Assembly: GCA_022606425.2 (NCBI GenBank)
Contig: JAHDVF020001223.1
Coordinates: 62,001-126,000, forward strand
Reading direction: 5' to 3'
From: Lepidostoma basale
Lineage: Eukaryota > Arthropoda > Insecta > Trichoptera > Lepidostomatidae
DNA length: 64,000 bases
The notes under the pieces were generated by a model. That model had not been told where the DNA came from, did no database searches, and was given only the letters and a program-made list of their open reading frames with translations. Made by a program: the position numbers and the translations under genes. Positions 11,463 to 22,364 of the stretch are shown here, one piece after another (position 1 is the stretch's first letter; each line of letters opens with the position of its first letter).

Positions 11463-11739
11463 GGTATTAATTAATATTTATATAATACATAATCATCTTC
11501 TACTCAATATACAAAGGTTTTATTTGTTTCTCAATATATTTAAAAAAGGACCTCAATCTCATTTACAGTTGGTACTCCCTCCTAACTTGTTACAAGACTT
11601 ACAAATAGATGGTAATGTCCAATTTTAGAACCTGTGTTATTAAGAAATGTGCTCAAAACTATAAGTGAACTGCCATTCATTAAGTAAAGGTCGATATAAC
11701 ACAAGATAATACGACTAAAAATTTAGTAATAAGGTTTGA

Positions 11740-11935
11740 ACAAACAGAAAGAATGAATGAATTAAGAATGGTACAAAAGGTATACGTTAAACAGAAATTA
11801 ACTAAGCTAAAATAAATATGAATGGAGCAAGAACAAAGACAAACACCGAAGAAAACTTGGCACGAACAAATCAATCAAATATTTAATGTTGAGGATTCGA
11901 GAAAAGTATGTCATGAAATAATAGTCTGTACTTTC
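11740..11935 (+). pseudogene. LINE-1 family fragment, strongly decayed
   Basis: Contains aaacttggcacgaacaaatc and aatgttgaggattcgagaaa, diverged forms of the WHDQINQ and NVEEAR coding segments. Confidence 0.5.
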
Positions 11936-12296
11936 AGCCAATTCAGCTTCTGCGAAACAACGTGGTGGTTAGTTACTTAGTTGCTACAATTCATACATAT
12001 TTATTTACTGTTTACTTAGAAAAATCAAAGCAAAAGCTTTACAAGTATTTAGTAATGAAGAAAACGTCTTTTTATAGTAGTTATGTTTTATTTTGTGGAT
12101 GTGATATGTTTGAAATTTGATTAAGCCCTATCAATGTAAAAATGTTAATTCCCTAAAACATATTTAAACTTCTTAAAAATTGAACGTTTTAATAACTACT
12201 TAATGAACGTCTTTTACATTATTGAATTTTCGATTTTTTTTTTAAATTACGTATTTGTATATTTCAAAAAAAAAAAGCTCAAATATATTTAAGATA

Positions 12297-12655
12297 ATCA
12301 AATGATTTTACTGAAATCTCTTGATGGAAGTTCATTTTAAATAATAATTAAATAAAACGATGTTTTTTTAACTACTTCCACTCCATTTTTTCCATTTTTC
12401 CATTTTTTCAAACATTATACAAGAATATGTAAGAGATAATAAAAATTAAAACCCATTGTATTAAACACGAACCTCCAAGAATACCTGTAATACCAATAGT
12501 TAAATTCAGAAAAATTTTACATAAATATTTGAAGATTATTTTTGTATAGAATCGTGTTTACCACCCCTGATCTGTATGTATATAAAGGACTAAGTTTACA
12601 AAAGTGTTACCAGTCTGTCGCTGCCAGCGAGCCTGGCGAAACCGGTCGCTGTCTA
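12297..12655. repeat. Family C repeat, inverted tail and hammerhead-like motif
   Basis: The left part (12297-12385) is the family C tail in reverse. The right part (12606-12652) carries CUGUCGC, GCCAG/CUGGC, GAAA, CCGG and GUC on the plus strand. Between them is AT-rich sequence with no recognised feature. Confidence 0.55.
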
Positions 12656-13790
12656 AATATATTTAAAATTTAATAAGATCATAATTCAGATACAAATTAT
12701 CAAAGCTTTGCAGATATTCCACTCATTAGCATGATAAACTTATTTAAAACATTAAAACGAAAATACAAATAAAAATTGATCACACATATTTCGAAATGTA
12801 CTTTTATATTAGTTAATTTTGTACAATATAATGCATTGACAAATTTAATCTACTCTATAGTGATATTTGACATTTGATAATCTATAAAATCAAAACATAA
12901 AATATGAAATAATGAAACAACATGAATATTTAAAACTTGCTACATGGTTTCCTATTTCAACATTTATTCAATATAAATTAAAACAAAATATTTTGCGTAA
13001 AAACATAAATACGAAAAAAATACTATAAATATTACATACAAAATCATCTACCAAATCCTTGCCTAGTGGCGCCAATCGATTCTAAATTGAAAGACAATCA
13101 GAATTTCAAATTTCGAACGCTCTTCAAATTTCAAGCAGTGTTCTAATGTTTCAAAGAACGAATGTAGATTTTTTATAATTTGAATTTCAAATGTATTTTA
13201 AATGCATGAAAATAATTTGAATTCTCACAGCACCCCACATGAATTAATTAACGGAACAGTTTTTAAATATGACAAAACATTAAAAATTAAAAATATGTAA
13301 GACTTTAAAAGTAAATTTATTAATTAAAACATCGTTAAGAGTATTTTGTTTTAACACCACATAATCATGTTTTTTTAAACTAGCAATCTGGTTTTCCTCC
13401 AAACCTTAGCTTTATTAGGATGTATCGCTGATTTGATGAGAAACCGGTTAGTAGTTTTAAAAACAAAATAATGTAGTGTTTTAATGTATTTTCAAAAACG
13501 TCGTACCACAAAACAAGTGCCCAATACGAAAGTATTAGAACATTTATTTTAAGACACTTACTCGAACTTAACACTTGTTTTTTTTTATTGCAATTGTTTC
13601 CATTTATTGGTCTTGTAGATATAGAAGGGTACCCAACGCTTACTTGGGGTTGTTATTAATGCTGTCTCAAAATCACTGTTTACAAGGTTTTGGTTGAATT
13701 AAGTGTGGGGCCGATCTATTATGACAGCTGTCAAATTAATTAACATAAACATTTTTAACAATGTTATTTGATTAATATTGTTGGTAACAA
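12656..13790. other. Stretch with no recognised feature
   Basis: AT-rich. A 64-codon reverse frame at 13380-13574 has no family resemblance. The words gtgcccaatacgaaagt (13517) and agtgcttcatacgaaagt (21609) are similar, hinting at another shared repeat tail. Confidence 0.5.
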
Positions 13791-13794
13791 TAAC

Positions 13795-14125
13795 AACAAA
13801 AAACCATCACGCCGTTTCCCCGCAGGGGTAGGCAGAGAAAATGGACCGCCACACTACTCTATCCGGGCACACCTCTCTAGCTTCCTCCACATTTATACAT
13901 CGAGTCATACACGCACGTCGATTCTTCCGGCTTCTGACATGACCAACCTTTAATATTTTATTAATTTGGTCATGTTTTCCTCGGTCTACCTCGACTCCTT
14001 ACTCCATTTTCATCGTTAACGTATCCTTTTTCAACCATTCTTTCTTCACCCATGCGCTCCATATGTCCGAACCAACGCAGCGAACCTTTCATAATTTTGT
14101 TCATAATACCTTCTTTATAAAAAAA
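13795..14125 (-). pseudogene. LINE-1 family 3' fragment
   Basis: The reverse strand encodes pieces of the RT C-terminus (MERMGEERMVEKGYVNDENG, then WHDQ-like pieces) and ends in the gggaaacggcgtgatggttt 3' end. Confidence 0.7.
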
Positions 14126-14815
14126 TATTGTTGGTACTTTACAAATGGGAAAGATTCTACATCACATTCTTTGAAAATGTTATTTAGAATCATCAGTGTA
14201 GAGCATTAGGTAGCCAAATTTGTAACACGTATATAAGGAATAATAATACATTCATAGTCGTATTAAATAATAATTTCACATTTATGGTAACTGTGAGACA
14301 CATGGTCACTTCACGGATTTCAAAACTGATATGACGGTTCATACGGCCCCATAAATCTCCATGTTGGAAAATTTGTTTATGGTACTTACGGCCTGGTAAA
14401 GACTATCAAGACGGCATTTAGCTGCAGTTCACTTCCTGGGCCCGTCCTCCATCCGACCGGGGATGCCATTAACAGTTATTTCATTTGAGAAAATCAATGG
14501 AGACATTAGGCCACTTTTAAGGCTTTCTATTTTTCTACACACGGTCTTGTGGACAGGTCGGATACCATAAAACAATCACCAAATCACATTTCCAACAGAC
14601 GTAAGAGGAAGCTAAACCTCTTTATGCCAAAAGATAAATCTCCAAGTCAAAGAACCCCTCCTTTCGTATTCAGTGGAATGTTCTATTATATTAATATTCT
14701 GGGTATTGTACTAAAATCTTGATATTTTTGATTGAAACATTTTTTTATACAAAGTTTGTTTCTTTGTAACACAAAAATTTATTTTTAAATACATTTAGAA
14801 TTAAAAATTACACAT
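14126..14815. other. Stretch with no recognised feature
   Basis: The segment 14390-14640 is richer in GC (ccgtcctccatccgaccggg) than its neighbours but shows no open frame or repeat match within the window. Confidence 0.4.
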
Positions 14816-15029
14816 TGATCCAAAGATGTTTCGAGACGCAGAGCCCTTCATCTGTGCAGTTAAAATATTATAAATATAAAATAAATATTTAAACATATTT
14901 TATCATGAATTTTAACATCTGTCAAAACTTGACCACATTCGTGATGAAATTTGTTTGATTATTTATTTTCTATATAGTATATGATATATTATTGTAACAC
15001 CTGATGATGTCAACATAGGTTAAGGAAAA

Positions 15030-15360
15030 AGCTGTCATGCACGCGCGTCAATTTCTCTGACTCCTCACATGGCCGACTTTCAATATTTGATTTATATGAT
15101 CGTGCCACGTTTTCCTCGGTCTTCCTGTATTTCTGGTTCCATTTACATCGTTAACATATTATCAATCTTAATGATCTTTCATTATTTTGTTCATAACACC
15201 ATCATTCGCACCGCATTCACTTCTTATATTTTCATTCGACACTCTATCATACACAGAGTATCCACACATTCGTCTAAGAGATCTCATTTCCACTGCATTT
15301 ATTCTACTTTCATCCTTCTTTTGCCAGTTCCATGCTTCGCTTCCATACATATACATTAAA
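15030..15360 (-). pseudogene. LINE-1 family fragment
   Basis: The reverse strand reads MYMYGSEAWNWQKKDESRIN and MRSLRRMCGYSVYDRVSNEN, the C-terminal region of the RT, then breaks. It lies between the two family H hammerhead-like motifs. Confidence 0.75.
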
Positions 15361-15386
15361 CAGTTTATAGTATATAATATTTTAAA

Positions 15387-15430
15387 TACACTGATGAAGG
15401 GCTTCTGTATCCCGAAACATGCTTAGTTTA
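15387..15430 (+). ncRNA. Hammerhead-like motif, family H
   Basis: CUGAUGA (15391-15397), extra A, GGG/CCC helix with a 9-nt loop, GAAA and CAUG are present. The next bases are CU instead of UH, so the cleavage site is damaged. A minus-strand partner lies at 14820-14860 (core CAGAUGA), with a LINE-1 fragment between them. A third, decayed copy is at 24354-24392. Confidence 0.5.
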
Positions 15431-16239
15431 ATGTGTATTTTTTATTTTATTTGTATTTAAAAATAAGGTGTTGAGTTACAAAGAATAATATATTGTTCAA
15501 TTATGGAACCGCCACACAAAGAAATTGTGTATGAATGTAGAAGACACAAATTTTGTTGTTCGAAATTTGGTTCCATCAGCGTTCTAAATTTAATTGCAAC
15601 AGCGATACATCTTCTAACGATGTTTAATCTATGGTTTGTTGCAGAAGTTCGTTAATTTAAAATTAGAACGTGCTTTTAAAATGGTGGCACAGAAACACGA
15701 ATAAACACGCCGTAACATCGGAATTGTCTCTGCCTTGTTTATTTTTCGTAACAAGCGAGTCTTCTAATGTGTATTATTGTTATTTGGCAGGCATCAGTAA
15801 TGTAGATCAGAGGTCGCCAACCTTTTTGCGCAACGAACCGGATTGTAAACATTTTAAACTTTAACACACTCCAAAACATTATTTTTATAATTTACGAGTA
15901 TATCTTTGCATATTAGCTGAAGATGTAATGTAATACTGTAAAGCATAGGTTTTCAATCTTTTCTGGGCCAACGCCCCCTTTACAAGAAAAATAAACGTTC
16001 AACCCCCCCCCCCTCCAATAAATGTTATTCCAAATATTTAGAAACATAATTGAATTTTAAAATATTATTAAATCTTTTATGTATCTGAAAAAGACATATA
16101 TGGTAGAATACCTGTATGTCTTTTTAGACTATATTTTTTTATCTGCCTACGCTCTCTATTTTATCTGGGTCTTCTACTGCCCCCCTGAAAGTCTCAAACG
16201 CTTACAAGGGGGCGTTATAGCCCACTTTGAGAACCTAGG

Positions 16240-16745
16240 CTGTAAAGGTAAGATGGTAGTGCACGATGGTGTTATTCCGACGCGTATTGTAGTGAAGCAT
16301 GTAACTGGCAAAAAAAGGATGAAAGTAGAATAAATGCAGTAGAAATGAGATCTCTTAGACGAATGTGAGTAAATCTGTATGATAGAGTGTCAGATGCAAA
16401 TATAAGAAGTGAATGCTGTGCGAACGAAAGTGTTATGAACAAAATAACGAAAGGGTCGTTAAGATGGTTTAGACAGATGGAAGGAATGAGTGAAGACAGA
16501 ATGGTGAAGAAGGTATATGTAAACGACGTGAACGGAGTTTGAAATAGAGGGAGGCCGAGGAACACGATCAAATCAACCAAGTATTAAATGTCGGTCACGT
16601 GAGGAGTCCAAGAAATCGACGTGCGTGTTGACACGATGTATAGGTGTAAAGGAAGCGAGAGATGTATGTCAGGACAGAATAGTGTGGCGGTCCATTCTTT
16701 CTGCCTACCCCTTCGGAGAGACGGCGTGATGGTTAGTTAGTTATT
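16240..16745 (+). pseudogene. LINE-1 family 3' fragment inside the hAT element
   Basis: Carries the ESRINAVEMRSLRRM segment, the RWFRQMEGMSEDRMVKKVYV segment and the gagacggcgtgatggttag end, with frameshifts and stops. Confidence 0.75.
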
Positions 16746-16754
16746 TATATATTT

Positions 16755-16985
16755 ACATCATTACAACGCGAGCCAAATCGATATGTAGGGGATAGCTATT
16801 ATATTGATTCTCATGTAATGTAATAGGTAGCTAATCCACAGCCATTTTATTGATACGTGAATTCTACCCCAGACCAAAGACTATATGAAAATCTCACTGC
16901 CATTACCGGGAATCGAACCCGGGACCTTGTGTGACCCGGTGTGGCAGTCAAAGTACTTAAAACTCGGCCACGATGATGGTACAAT
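16755..16985 (-). repeat. SINE-A copy
   Basis: The minus strand has GTGGCCGAGT and GGTTCGATTCCCGGTAATGG, then the shared body with a tcacatgagaatcaat-like end. It lies inside the hAT element. The poly(A) is lost. Confidence 0.75.
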
Positions 16986-17039
16986 TAATCTTTATTTTAT
17001 TGTACTGGTTTTTTTAAATATTACATTCAAGTTTTACAG

Positions 17040-17450
17040 TTGTTCTTCTTCTTCAGCGTATTGCCATCCGCTCCTGGATAAAGGCTTCCTCCTCCATTTA
17101 CTTTCACGTCACTCTGTCTTGTGCGACTGCATCCAGGTTATTCTGACTTGTCTGTTCAGGTCATTCTTCCACCGTAATTGAGGTCGCTCTGTACTTCTTT
17201 TTGCCGTCCACGGTATCCAAGTCAGCAGTTTTGTTGTCCATTTATTGTCCGAGCTTCTGGCTTCGTGACCTGTCCATTGCCACTTTAGAGTAGCTACCCG
17301 GTGGATGATGTCAGTGACCTTTGTTTTTTCTCCTACCGAATCGTTTCTGACTCTGTCTCTTAGGCTTATTCCTAACATAGTTTTTTCGGTTACAGTCATT
17401 TTCAATGATTTCAATAACGATTTGAACTGCGATTTTATTAGGTAAAAAAA
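17040..17450 (-). pseudogene. LINE-2 family 3' fragment
   Basis: The reverse strand encodes MLGISLRDRVRNDSVGEKTK, VATLKWQWTGHEARSSDNKW and RPQLRWKNDLNRQVRITWMQ, then ends in GAAGAAGAA. RT C-terminus with the W-x-GH motif; no polymerase core. Confidence 0.8.
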
Positions 17451-17589
17451 ATACACAATTAACCCGAGGATCCAATAAAAGGGATGGCCCGGATTTGGCC
17501 CGCGGGTCGTAGTTTCCGACCCCTGATATAGATTACAGCGGCATCACTCGCAGAAGCTTACCTCTATAATCTCTAGTGACAAGATAGAC

Positions 17590-17935
17590 TGAAACAAGTA
17601 CAAAAAATAACCACCTCAATACTGCAAGGCCACTGGTGGCCGCTACGTAGGCGCACCGTCAATACCGTAAGGCCACTTTGCATTAAAAATTATTACAGTA
17701 GGAATTTCAACATTTTTGTGTAGCTAGCGACATCTATATACTATCGTTGCAAAAAAAAATTAACCTTCTGACGTTTGTCGATCTTGTTGAAAAATGGATT
17801 TTTATAGGAGTCGAGCACTAGGGTTACCACTTATGGTGAGATTGATATAAGGGATCAAAAGGATATCACTTCAAAGAATTAAATTTCAAGTGATAATATA
17901 CAAGAACTGATACAACATACTTTGATTTTTTAATG
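17590..17935 (+). repeat. Repeat Y (copy 1)
   Basis: An unclassified repeat of about 340 bp with the words cgctacgtaggcgcaccgtc, cactagggttaccacttatg and tttcaagtgataatatacaa. A diverged reverse copy is at 33095-33395. No frame or clear terminal repeat was seen. Confidence 0.65.
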
Positions 17936-18214
17936 TTTGCTTTCAATATTTTTTTTTTATAAAAATGTAAAATTTATATTAATTTATGCTTGTGACAAAT
18001 CTGAAAGAAAAATCAAATATACGAAATTTCGATAATGCAACTTGAAAAATTTTATCTTTGTGTATCATTTTATAGGTTAACTTCAAACATAATGCATAAA
18101 ATCCATTAGCCCTATTTTTTTTAAATAATTAAAAACATGCGATATGTGAGTATTTCTAAGCTTAAAACATCACGGTACTAAAACGGCTCTGATATATAAA
18201 ACACCATATGACAC

Positions 18215-18662
18215 TAGTTAGTTAGAAAGTTTCAATCCTGGGATTGGTTTGCAGCAATTTCTTCTATTCTTCTCTTCCATTCTTCCCTGTCTTGTGCGGC
18301 TCTTTTGAAATCTGCATATGAAGAGCAGCGCACGTCCACCAACAGATCCTCCAGGTACTCTCGGCGTGGGCGTCCCCAAGAGTTTGTCCCCTCGGTCATA
18401 CCCTCCATTATGGCATGCAAGAGATCTTCTTGACGTATTACATGGCCGATCCATCTTGCACGCCTTTCGGACAAGGTCCTAAGCAGGTGCCTTCCTCCTT
18501 CGATTCCTTGAAGAACTTCCTCATTCGTGATGTGGTCTCTCCAGGAAATTCCTAATAGTCTTCTATAGGACCACATCTCAAAAGCCTCTAGTCTCCGCTT
18601 ATTTCTTTCGGATAGGTACCATGTCTCGCAGCCGTACATCAAGATACTCCATACATAAGTCT
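18215..18662 (-). pseudogene. LINE-3 family 3' fragment, best copy
   Basis: Open for 136 codons: MMYGCETWYLSERNKRRLEA, FEMWSYRRLLGISWRDHITN, RRARWIGHVIRQEDLLHAIM, GRPRREYLEDLLVDV. Known from many insect non-LTR elements as the RT C-terminal tail. Confidence 0.85.
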
Positions 18663-19199
18663 TGATGAGGAGTATTCTCAGTTTTAGGTCTATATTATTT
18701 TATTCTATTATTGACACTAAATTATTGACACTATATAACACTAAATGTTTTTAATTTCGATTTTTTAAAGTTTTATTTTGAATTTTTTCTTCTTAGTCGT
18801 GTCAATGGCAAATTATTTTTAAAGAAATATCCCTAAAATGACGGATTAGCCGTCTTTATGTCTTTTTCTGTGGTCTTTTATGTAAAAATAAAATTGTTAC
18901 AAAGAGCATACTCGTTTTTTTTTTTAATATCAAACCGGTACTTGCATAAAAAAAACACGCCTCATGCTTTGACTTATCTCATTTTACATTATCACCTCAG
19001 AATTAATGTTCCAAATGCTGGCTCTGACGCCCAACAATACTTTTCTGACGAAATCATTCGTGTTCTTATTATATGCGTTAGAAATTTCACAATTTCAGCC
19101 TGAATGTAACTTTTCTTTGAAAAAAAAACAAATAATCAAAAACATTTTTATACATTTAAATTAACAAACTTAACAACGTTTTTTTTTGTATTATTTTGA

Positions 19200-19450
19200 T
19201 GATGACCAAAAAAATATATTTTTTGAAGAATTAAACCACTGTGTTTTTCCACTTTTGAGTTATTTTTTCTCGACACGTTTCGAAGGTTTTACACCTTCAT
19301 CATCAGGAGAGAACGATATAAACTCCCTATATCTCTAACTCCCGATGATGAAAGTGTAGAGCCTTTGAAACATGACAAGATAAAAAAAATGTGGATAAAA
19401 TAGGCTTTTAATTTTTTTTTTCAAATTAATTATGGAATTCCACAGTCATA
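19200..19450. repeat. Family A head-to-head repeat
   Basis: The left arm (minus) contains the intact motif 19268-19310. The right arm (plus, 19337-19380) has gatgatgaaagtgtagagc, then GAAACATGAC. The outer tails share the accacagtg/ttttaattt pattern of the 225-650 cluster. Confidence 0.65.
19268..19310 (-). ncRNA. Hammerhead ribozyme motif, family A, complete core
   Basis: The minus strand has UCUC, CUGAUGA, extra U, helix II GAAGG/CCUUC with a 7-nt loop, GAAA, CGUG, UC and GAGA. The core is fully canonical and helix I pairs UCUC with GAGA. A diverged plus-strand partner follows (about 19340-19376, GAAACATGAC), giving the usual head-to-head layout. The downstream AT-rich tail contains TTATGGAATTCCACAG (19430-19445). 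Confidence 0.75.
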
Positions 19451-20385
19451 CCTTAACACCTTAAAGAAACTTTACTTTACAACTTTAACACCCTAAAGAA
19501 ACAGAGTTGAATATAAGCAATATTATATATAAAAACAAAGTAATCATTATAAAATGTTACATTCAAAAATGTCTAAAATCCTAAATAATTTCTACAATGT
19601 AAGCTTATTTTTCGTATCAAGCTAATTTCGCAATGATGTCACCGAAAATTGCCTTATCTGTACTAGTTTCTTTCTGTTGTGGTGGAAGGTTTAATCGACT
19701 TTGTGTCGTTTCTAGGGGCGCCGGGTGTTATAGTTGTAGTAATAGTGGAGGCACCACCCTTGCCACCACGACGCAAACTAATACACCCTGTACATGCATT
19801 CAATACATGCACAATAAATGTTTAGTTGGTGTTGTCATACAATGTATTGTACTTGTCTTGATGTATAGTTTGAATGTTCACTACTTCACCCATCACGTGA
19901 CATCTACTCTAAATGACGAGTGATGACCTTCATGGCAAATTAACTTAATAAATTTTGAATTTAGAACTCACAGAAGGTTCCAGCAAACAAGTCAGCATTT
20001 TATAAAAAGTTTCAGTGTTACCAAAAAGATATCCCACATAATTATTTAAAATAATAATTTGAGATGTCTTATATTTTTCAATGCTATCAAAATACCAAGT
20101 TATAATTGTAGAAGACCGAAATTTTAAATTTATCTTTAAGAGAAATAATTAATATTATGTAACAATGAACGAAAGATGGTTTTATATAAAATTTTGATAA
20201 TTTTGTCAAATTTTACAAGCCTTCTAATAACTTAATATTAAATTAATGTTTCTCGACATTTGTCAACGAAATTTAATTTAAAATGTTTTTTTTTAATATG
20301 TAGTTATTATAAAAAAATAGTATAACTTCACTTTCTGAAAGCAGTTTTATGTAAAGAACTCTAATAATATTAAAATGAACTTATT

Positions 20386-20580
20386 TATTGTTTCTTGAAC
20401 AATGATGTAAAACTCCATATTAAATAATTAATACGAATGAAAACATCAGTTTTCTAAAAATTTATTATGTTTTATGGGAATGACATGTTTCGCCCTCCTA
20501 AGGCATTTTCAAATGTTGAAACGTGTCATTCCCTTAAAATATAATAAAACTTCTAGAAAACTGACGTTTTCATTCGTAAA
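20386..20580. repeat. R1 palindromic repeat
   Basis: The arms tcagttttctaaaaattta and cttctagaaaactgacgtt face each other around a shortened centre. Two GAAACRTGTC motifs remain, but the centre between the two helix II arms is deleted. Confidence 0.65.
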
Positions 20581-20744
20581 TTAAAATGACCTATTAAAAT
20601 CATAAATAGTGGGGCATTAATACATTATATTTGATTGATTATTGGGTGATACACCCAATTAAATTAAATTAATCGATTCAAATAGCAATAAAACATATAT
20701 ATATAAGCAAGTGTAAATAAAAATTCCTTTATAATATATATTAA

Positions 20745-20885
20745 GCATATTTTATTTGATTTTATGATATCGCCCGGTTTCTGCACCTCACTGGCATCTT
20801 CTGAGTTGACCAGAACATGGCAGCGAACTGCCGAAACCAGTTGAAGCCATGAAATCAAGTGGAATTAAACTAAACATATATTAAT
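20745..20885. repeat. Family B head-to-head repeat
   Basis: The left half (minus) and right half (plus) each show a CAGAAGA-like core, a GGCAG-type helix and GAAACC. The right half reads gcagcgaactgccgaaacc. The cores and cleavage sites carry several changes. Confidence 0.6.
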
Positions 20886-21325
20886 TTATTGAAAGTTAAG
20901 ACGTTAAGACTGTAGAATTTCATTGTAAATTGTAATTTGAAACACAATACTGTATATTTTCCACTTTAGTTTATTCAATATCTTTGATTATTTATAAAAA
21001 TGTTATTTTTGTTCCAAATTGTTTATTTCAAATGTCAATTTTCGATGCATAACGTAATCTACAAGATATATCAGTAAGTAAATTTAAAAAAAATACATAT
21101 TTACAAATTTAAAAAAAATAGGGGTTGAATGCAATTGTGCATAAAATAAAATACATAAAAAAATGTAAAAAAAAATGTACAGTTCTAACGTTTTGTCAAA
21201 ACATAAAGTGTGCAAAAATAATACTGATGGTATATTTAACCCAATTTCACAAAAAATGCATCTGGGACCTTATGCCAAATAAGTACCGTATACTATTATT
21301 TTATAATAATAATAAAAATATTAAA

Positions 21326-21365
21326 ACACGACAGCGTTTCGGAGGTGACCTCCATCTTCAGGTAT
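21326..21365 (-). ncRNA. Hammerhead ribozyme motif, family E, complete core
   Basis: The minus strand has AUAC, CUGAAGA, extra U, helix II GGAGG/CCUCC with a UCA loop, GAAA, helix III C-GCU-G, UC and GUGU. Helix I pairs AUAC with GUGU (one G-U). A decayed partner on the plus strand at 21645-21690 has lost CUGAAGA and the G of GAAA. The family D palindrome lies between the two. Confidence 0.7.
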
Positions 21366-21433
21366 AAAACTACCATAAAATAAAATATTAATACAGTTTT
21401 ATTAATTTGTATTAACACCACTTTATTTGGTAA

Positions 21434-21473
21434 CACCAACCGGTTTCGCTCCCGCCGGTGCTTCGTCAGGGTG
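21434..21473 (-). ncRNA. Hammerhead ribozyme motif, family D, left arm
   Basis: The minus strand has CACC, CUGACGA, extra A, helix II GCACC/GGAGC (one mismatch), GAAA, CCGG, UU and GGUG. Helix I pairs CACC with GGUG. The cleavage site is of the permitted NUH type (GUU). It forms the left half of a long palindrome with 21494-21531. Confidence 0.7.
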
Positions 21474-21493
21474 AGAGAGTAAGTTTCTCTCTT

Positions 21494-21531
21494 ACCCTGA
21501 CGAAGCTCCGGCGGGAGCGAAACCGGTTGGT
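21494..21531 (+). ncRNA. Hammerhead ribozyme motif, family D, right arm
   Basis: The plus strand has ACC, CUGACGA, extra A, helix II GCUCC/GGAGC, GAAA, CCGG, UU and GGU. All core bases are present. Helix II is perfect and helix I pairs ACC with GGU, with further G-U extension. Confidence 0.75.
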
Positions 21532-22364
21532 GTTACCAAATAAAGTGGTTTTAATACAAATTACTAAAAGTGTATTGGTATTTTATTTAATAATGTCACA
21601 CCACAAATTAAGTGCTTCATACGAAAGTTTATCATAAAATATATATGGAGGTCACCTCCAAAACATTGTCGTGCTTTAATATTTTTATTATTATTTTATA
21701 AAGATATTGACTAAACTGAAGTGGAAAATATACAGAGTTCTGTTTCAAATTCTAATTTAAATATATATATTATAAAGGAATTTACTATGATTATATCATG
21801 TACATATTTTTTTAAATTATTTAAAATGAACTTCAATAAAAACATTTAAATTAAAATCTTTTTTTTTAAATAAAAGCTCTTGGATTTATTTTATTGTATT
21901 AACGTATGGTGGTCAAGACACGCGATCATCTATACTGCAAACACTCCCCTTACTGACTTGAATACTGGAACCTAGTGTAATTATTTTAGAACTTATGTGG
22001 TTTTGTTATTGCTGTCGTGTCTCGCACAATACCTGTGATGTCCGACAGTTGATGTATACCAAATAATGACTTATTTCGTTCGCTTATCCGACAGATTCCA
22101 GGCAGCATCGGTCTGTATGGAAAAGGGGCCATGTCTCATTTGGCTTGCGCAACAATCACAAAACGCATGGTCTGTAACCCTATATTCATTTCCTATCCAA
22201 AATTAAATTAATATTTAATTAATGTAATTTAAATCACGGGGTAAAAGCGCCATTTTTCACGTCTGTCGCATTTAAAAATCTTATGACATATTTTTTTAGT
22301 TATGCGAAATATTTTTTTTTGTTTCTTGAACAATTTATTTATTTAAATAAATAAATTTACAATT

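Larger units (their letters stand above)
15808..17525. mobile_element. Non-autonomous hAT element carrying nested LINE and SINE insertions
   Basis: The left end CAGAGGTCGCCAACC and right end GTTTCCGACCCCTG are short imperfect inverted repeats of hAT type. They are flanked by an 8-bp target duplication, ATGTAGAT (15800-15807) and ATATAGAT (17526-17533), differing at one base. No hAT transposase is recognisable. The interior includes a LINE-1-family fragment (16240-16745), a SINE-A copy (16755-16985) and a LINE-2-family fragment in reverse (17040-17440), so this is an old nest. Confidence 0.7.
21300..21700. repeat. Nested hammerhead palindromes: family D inside family E
   Basis: The family E arms at 21300-21370 and 21640-21700 are inverted copies. 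Between them sits the near-perfect family D palindrome 21401-21562, whose arms are about 80 bp (accaaccggtttcgctcccg against cgggagcgaaaccggttggt). D appears to have inserted into E. Confidence 0.7.

Noticed and set aside
19633..19923. 96-codon frame with Cys-rich segment
   Set aside because: No family resemblance, splice context or repeat support; looks like chance.
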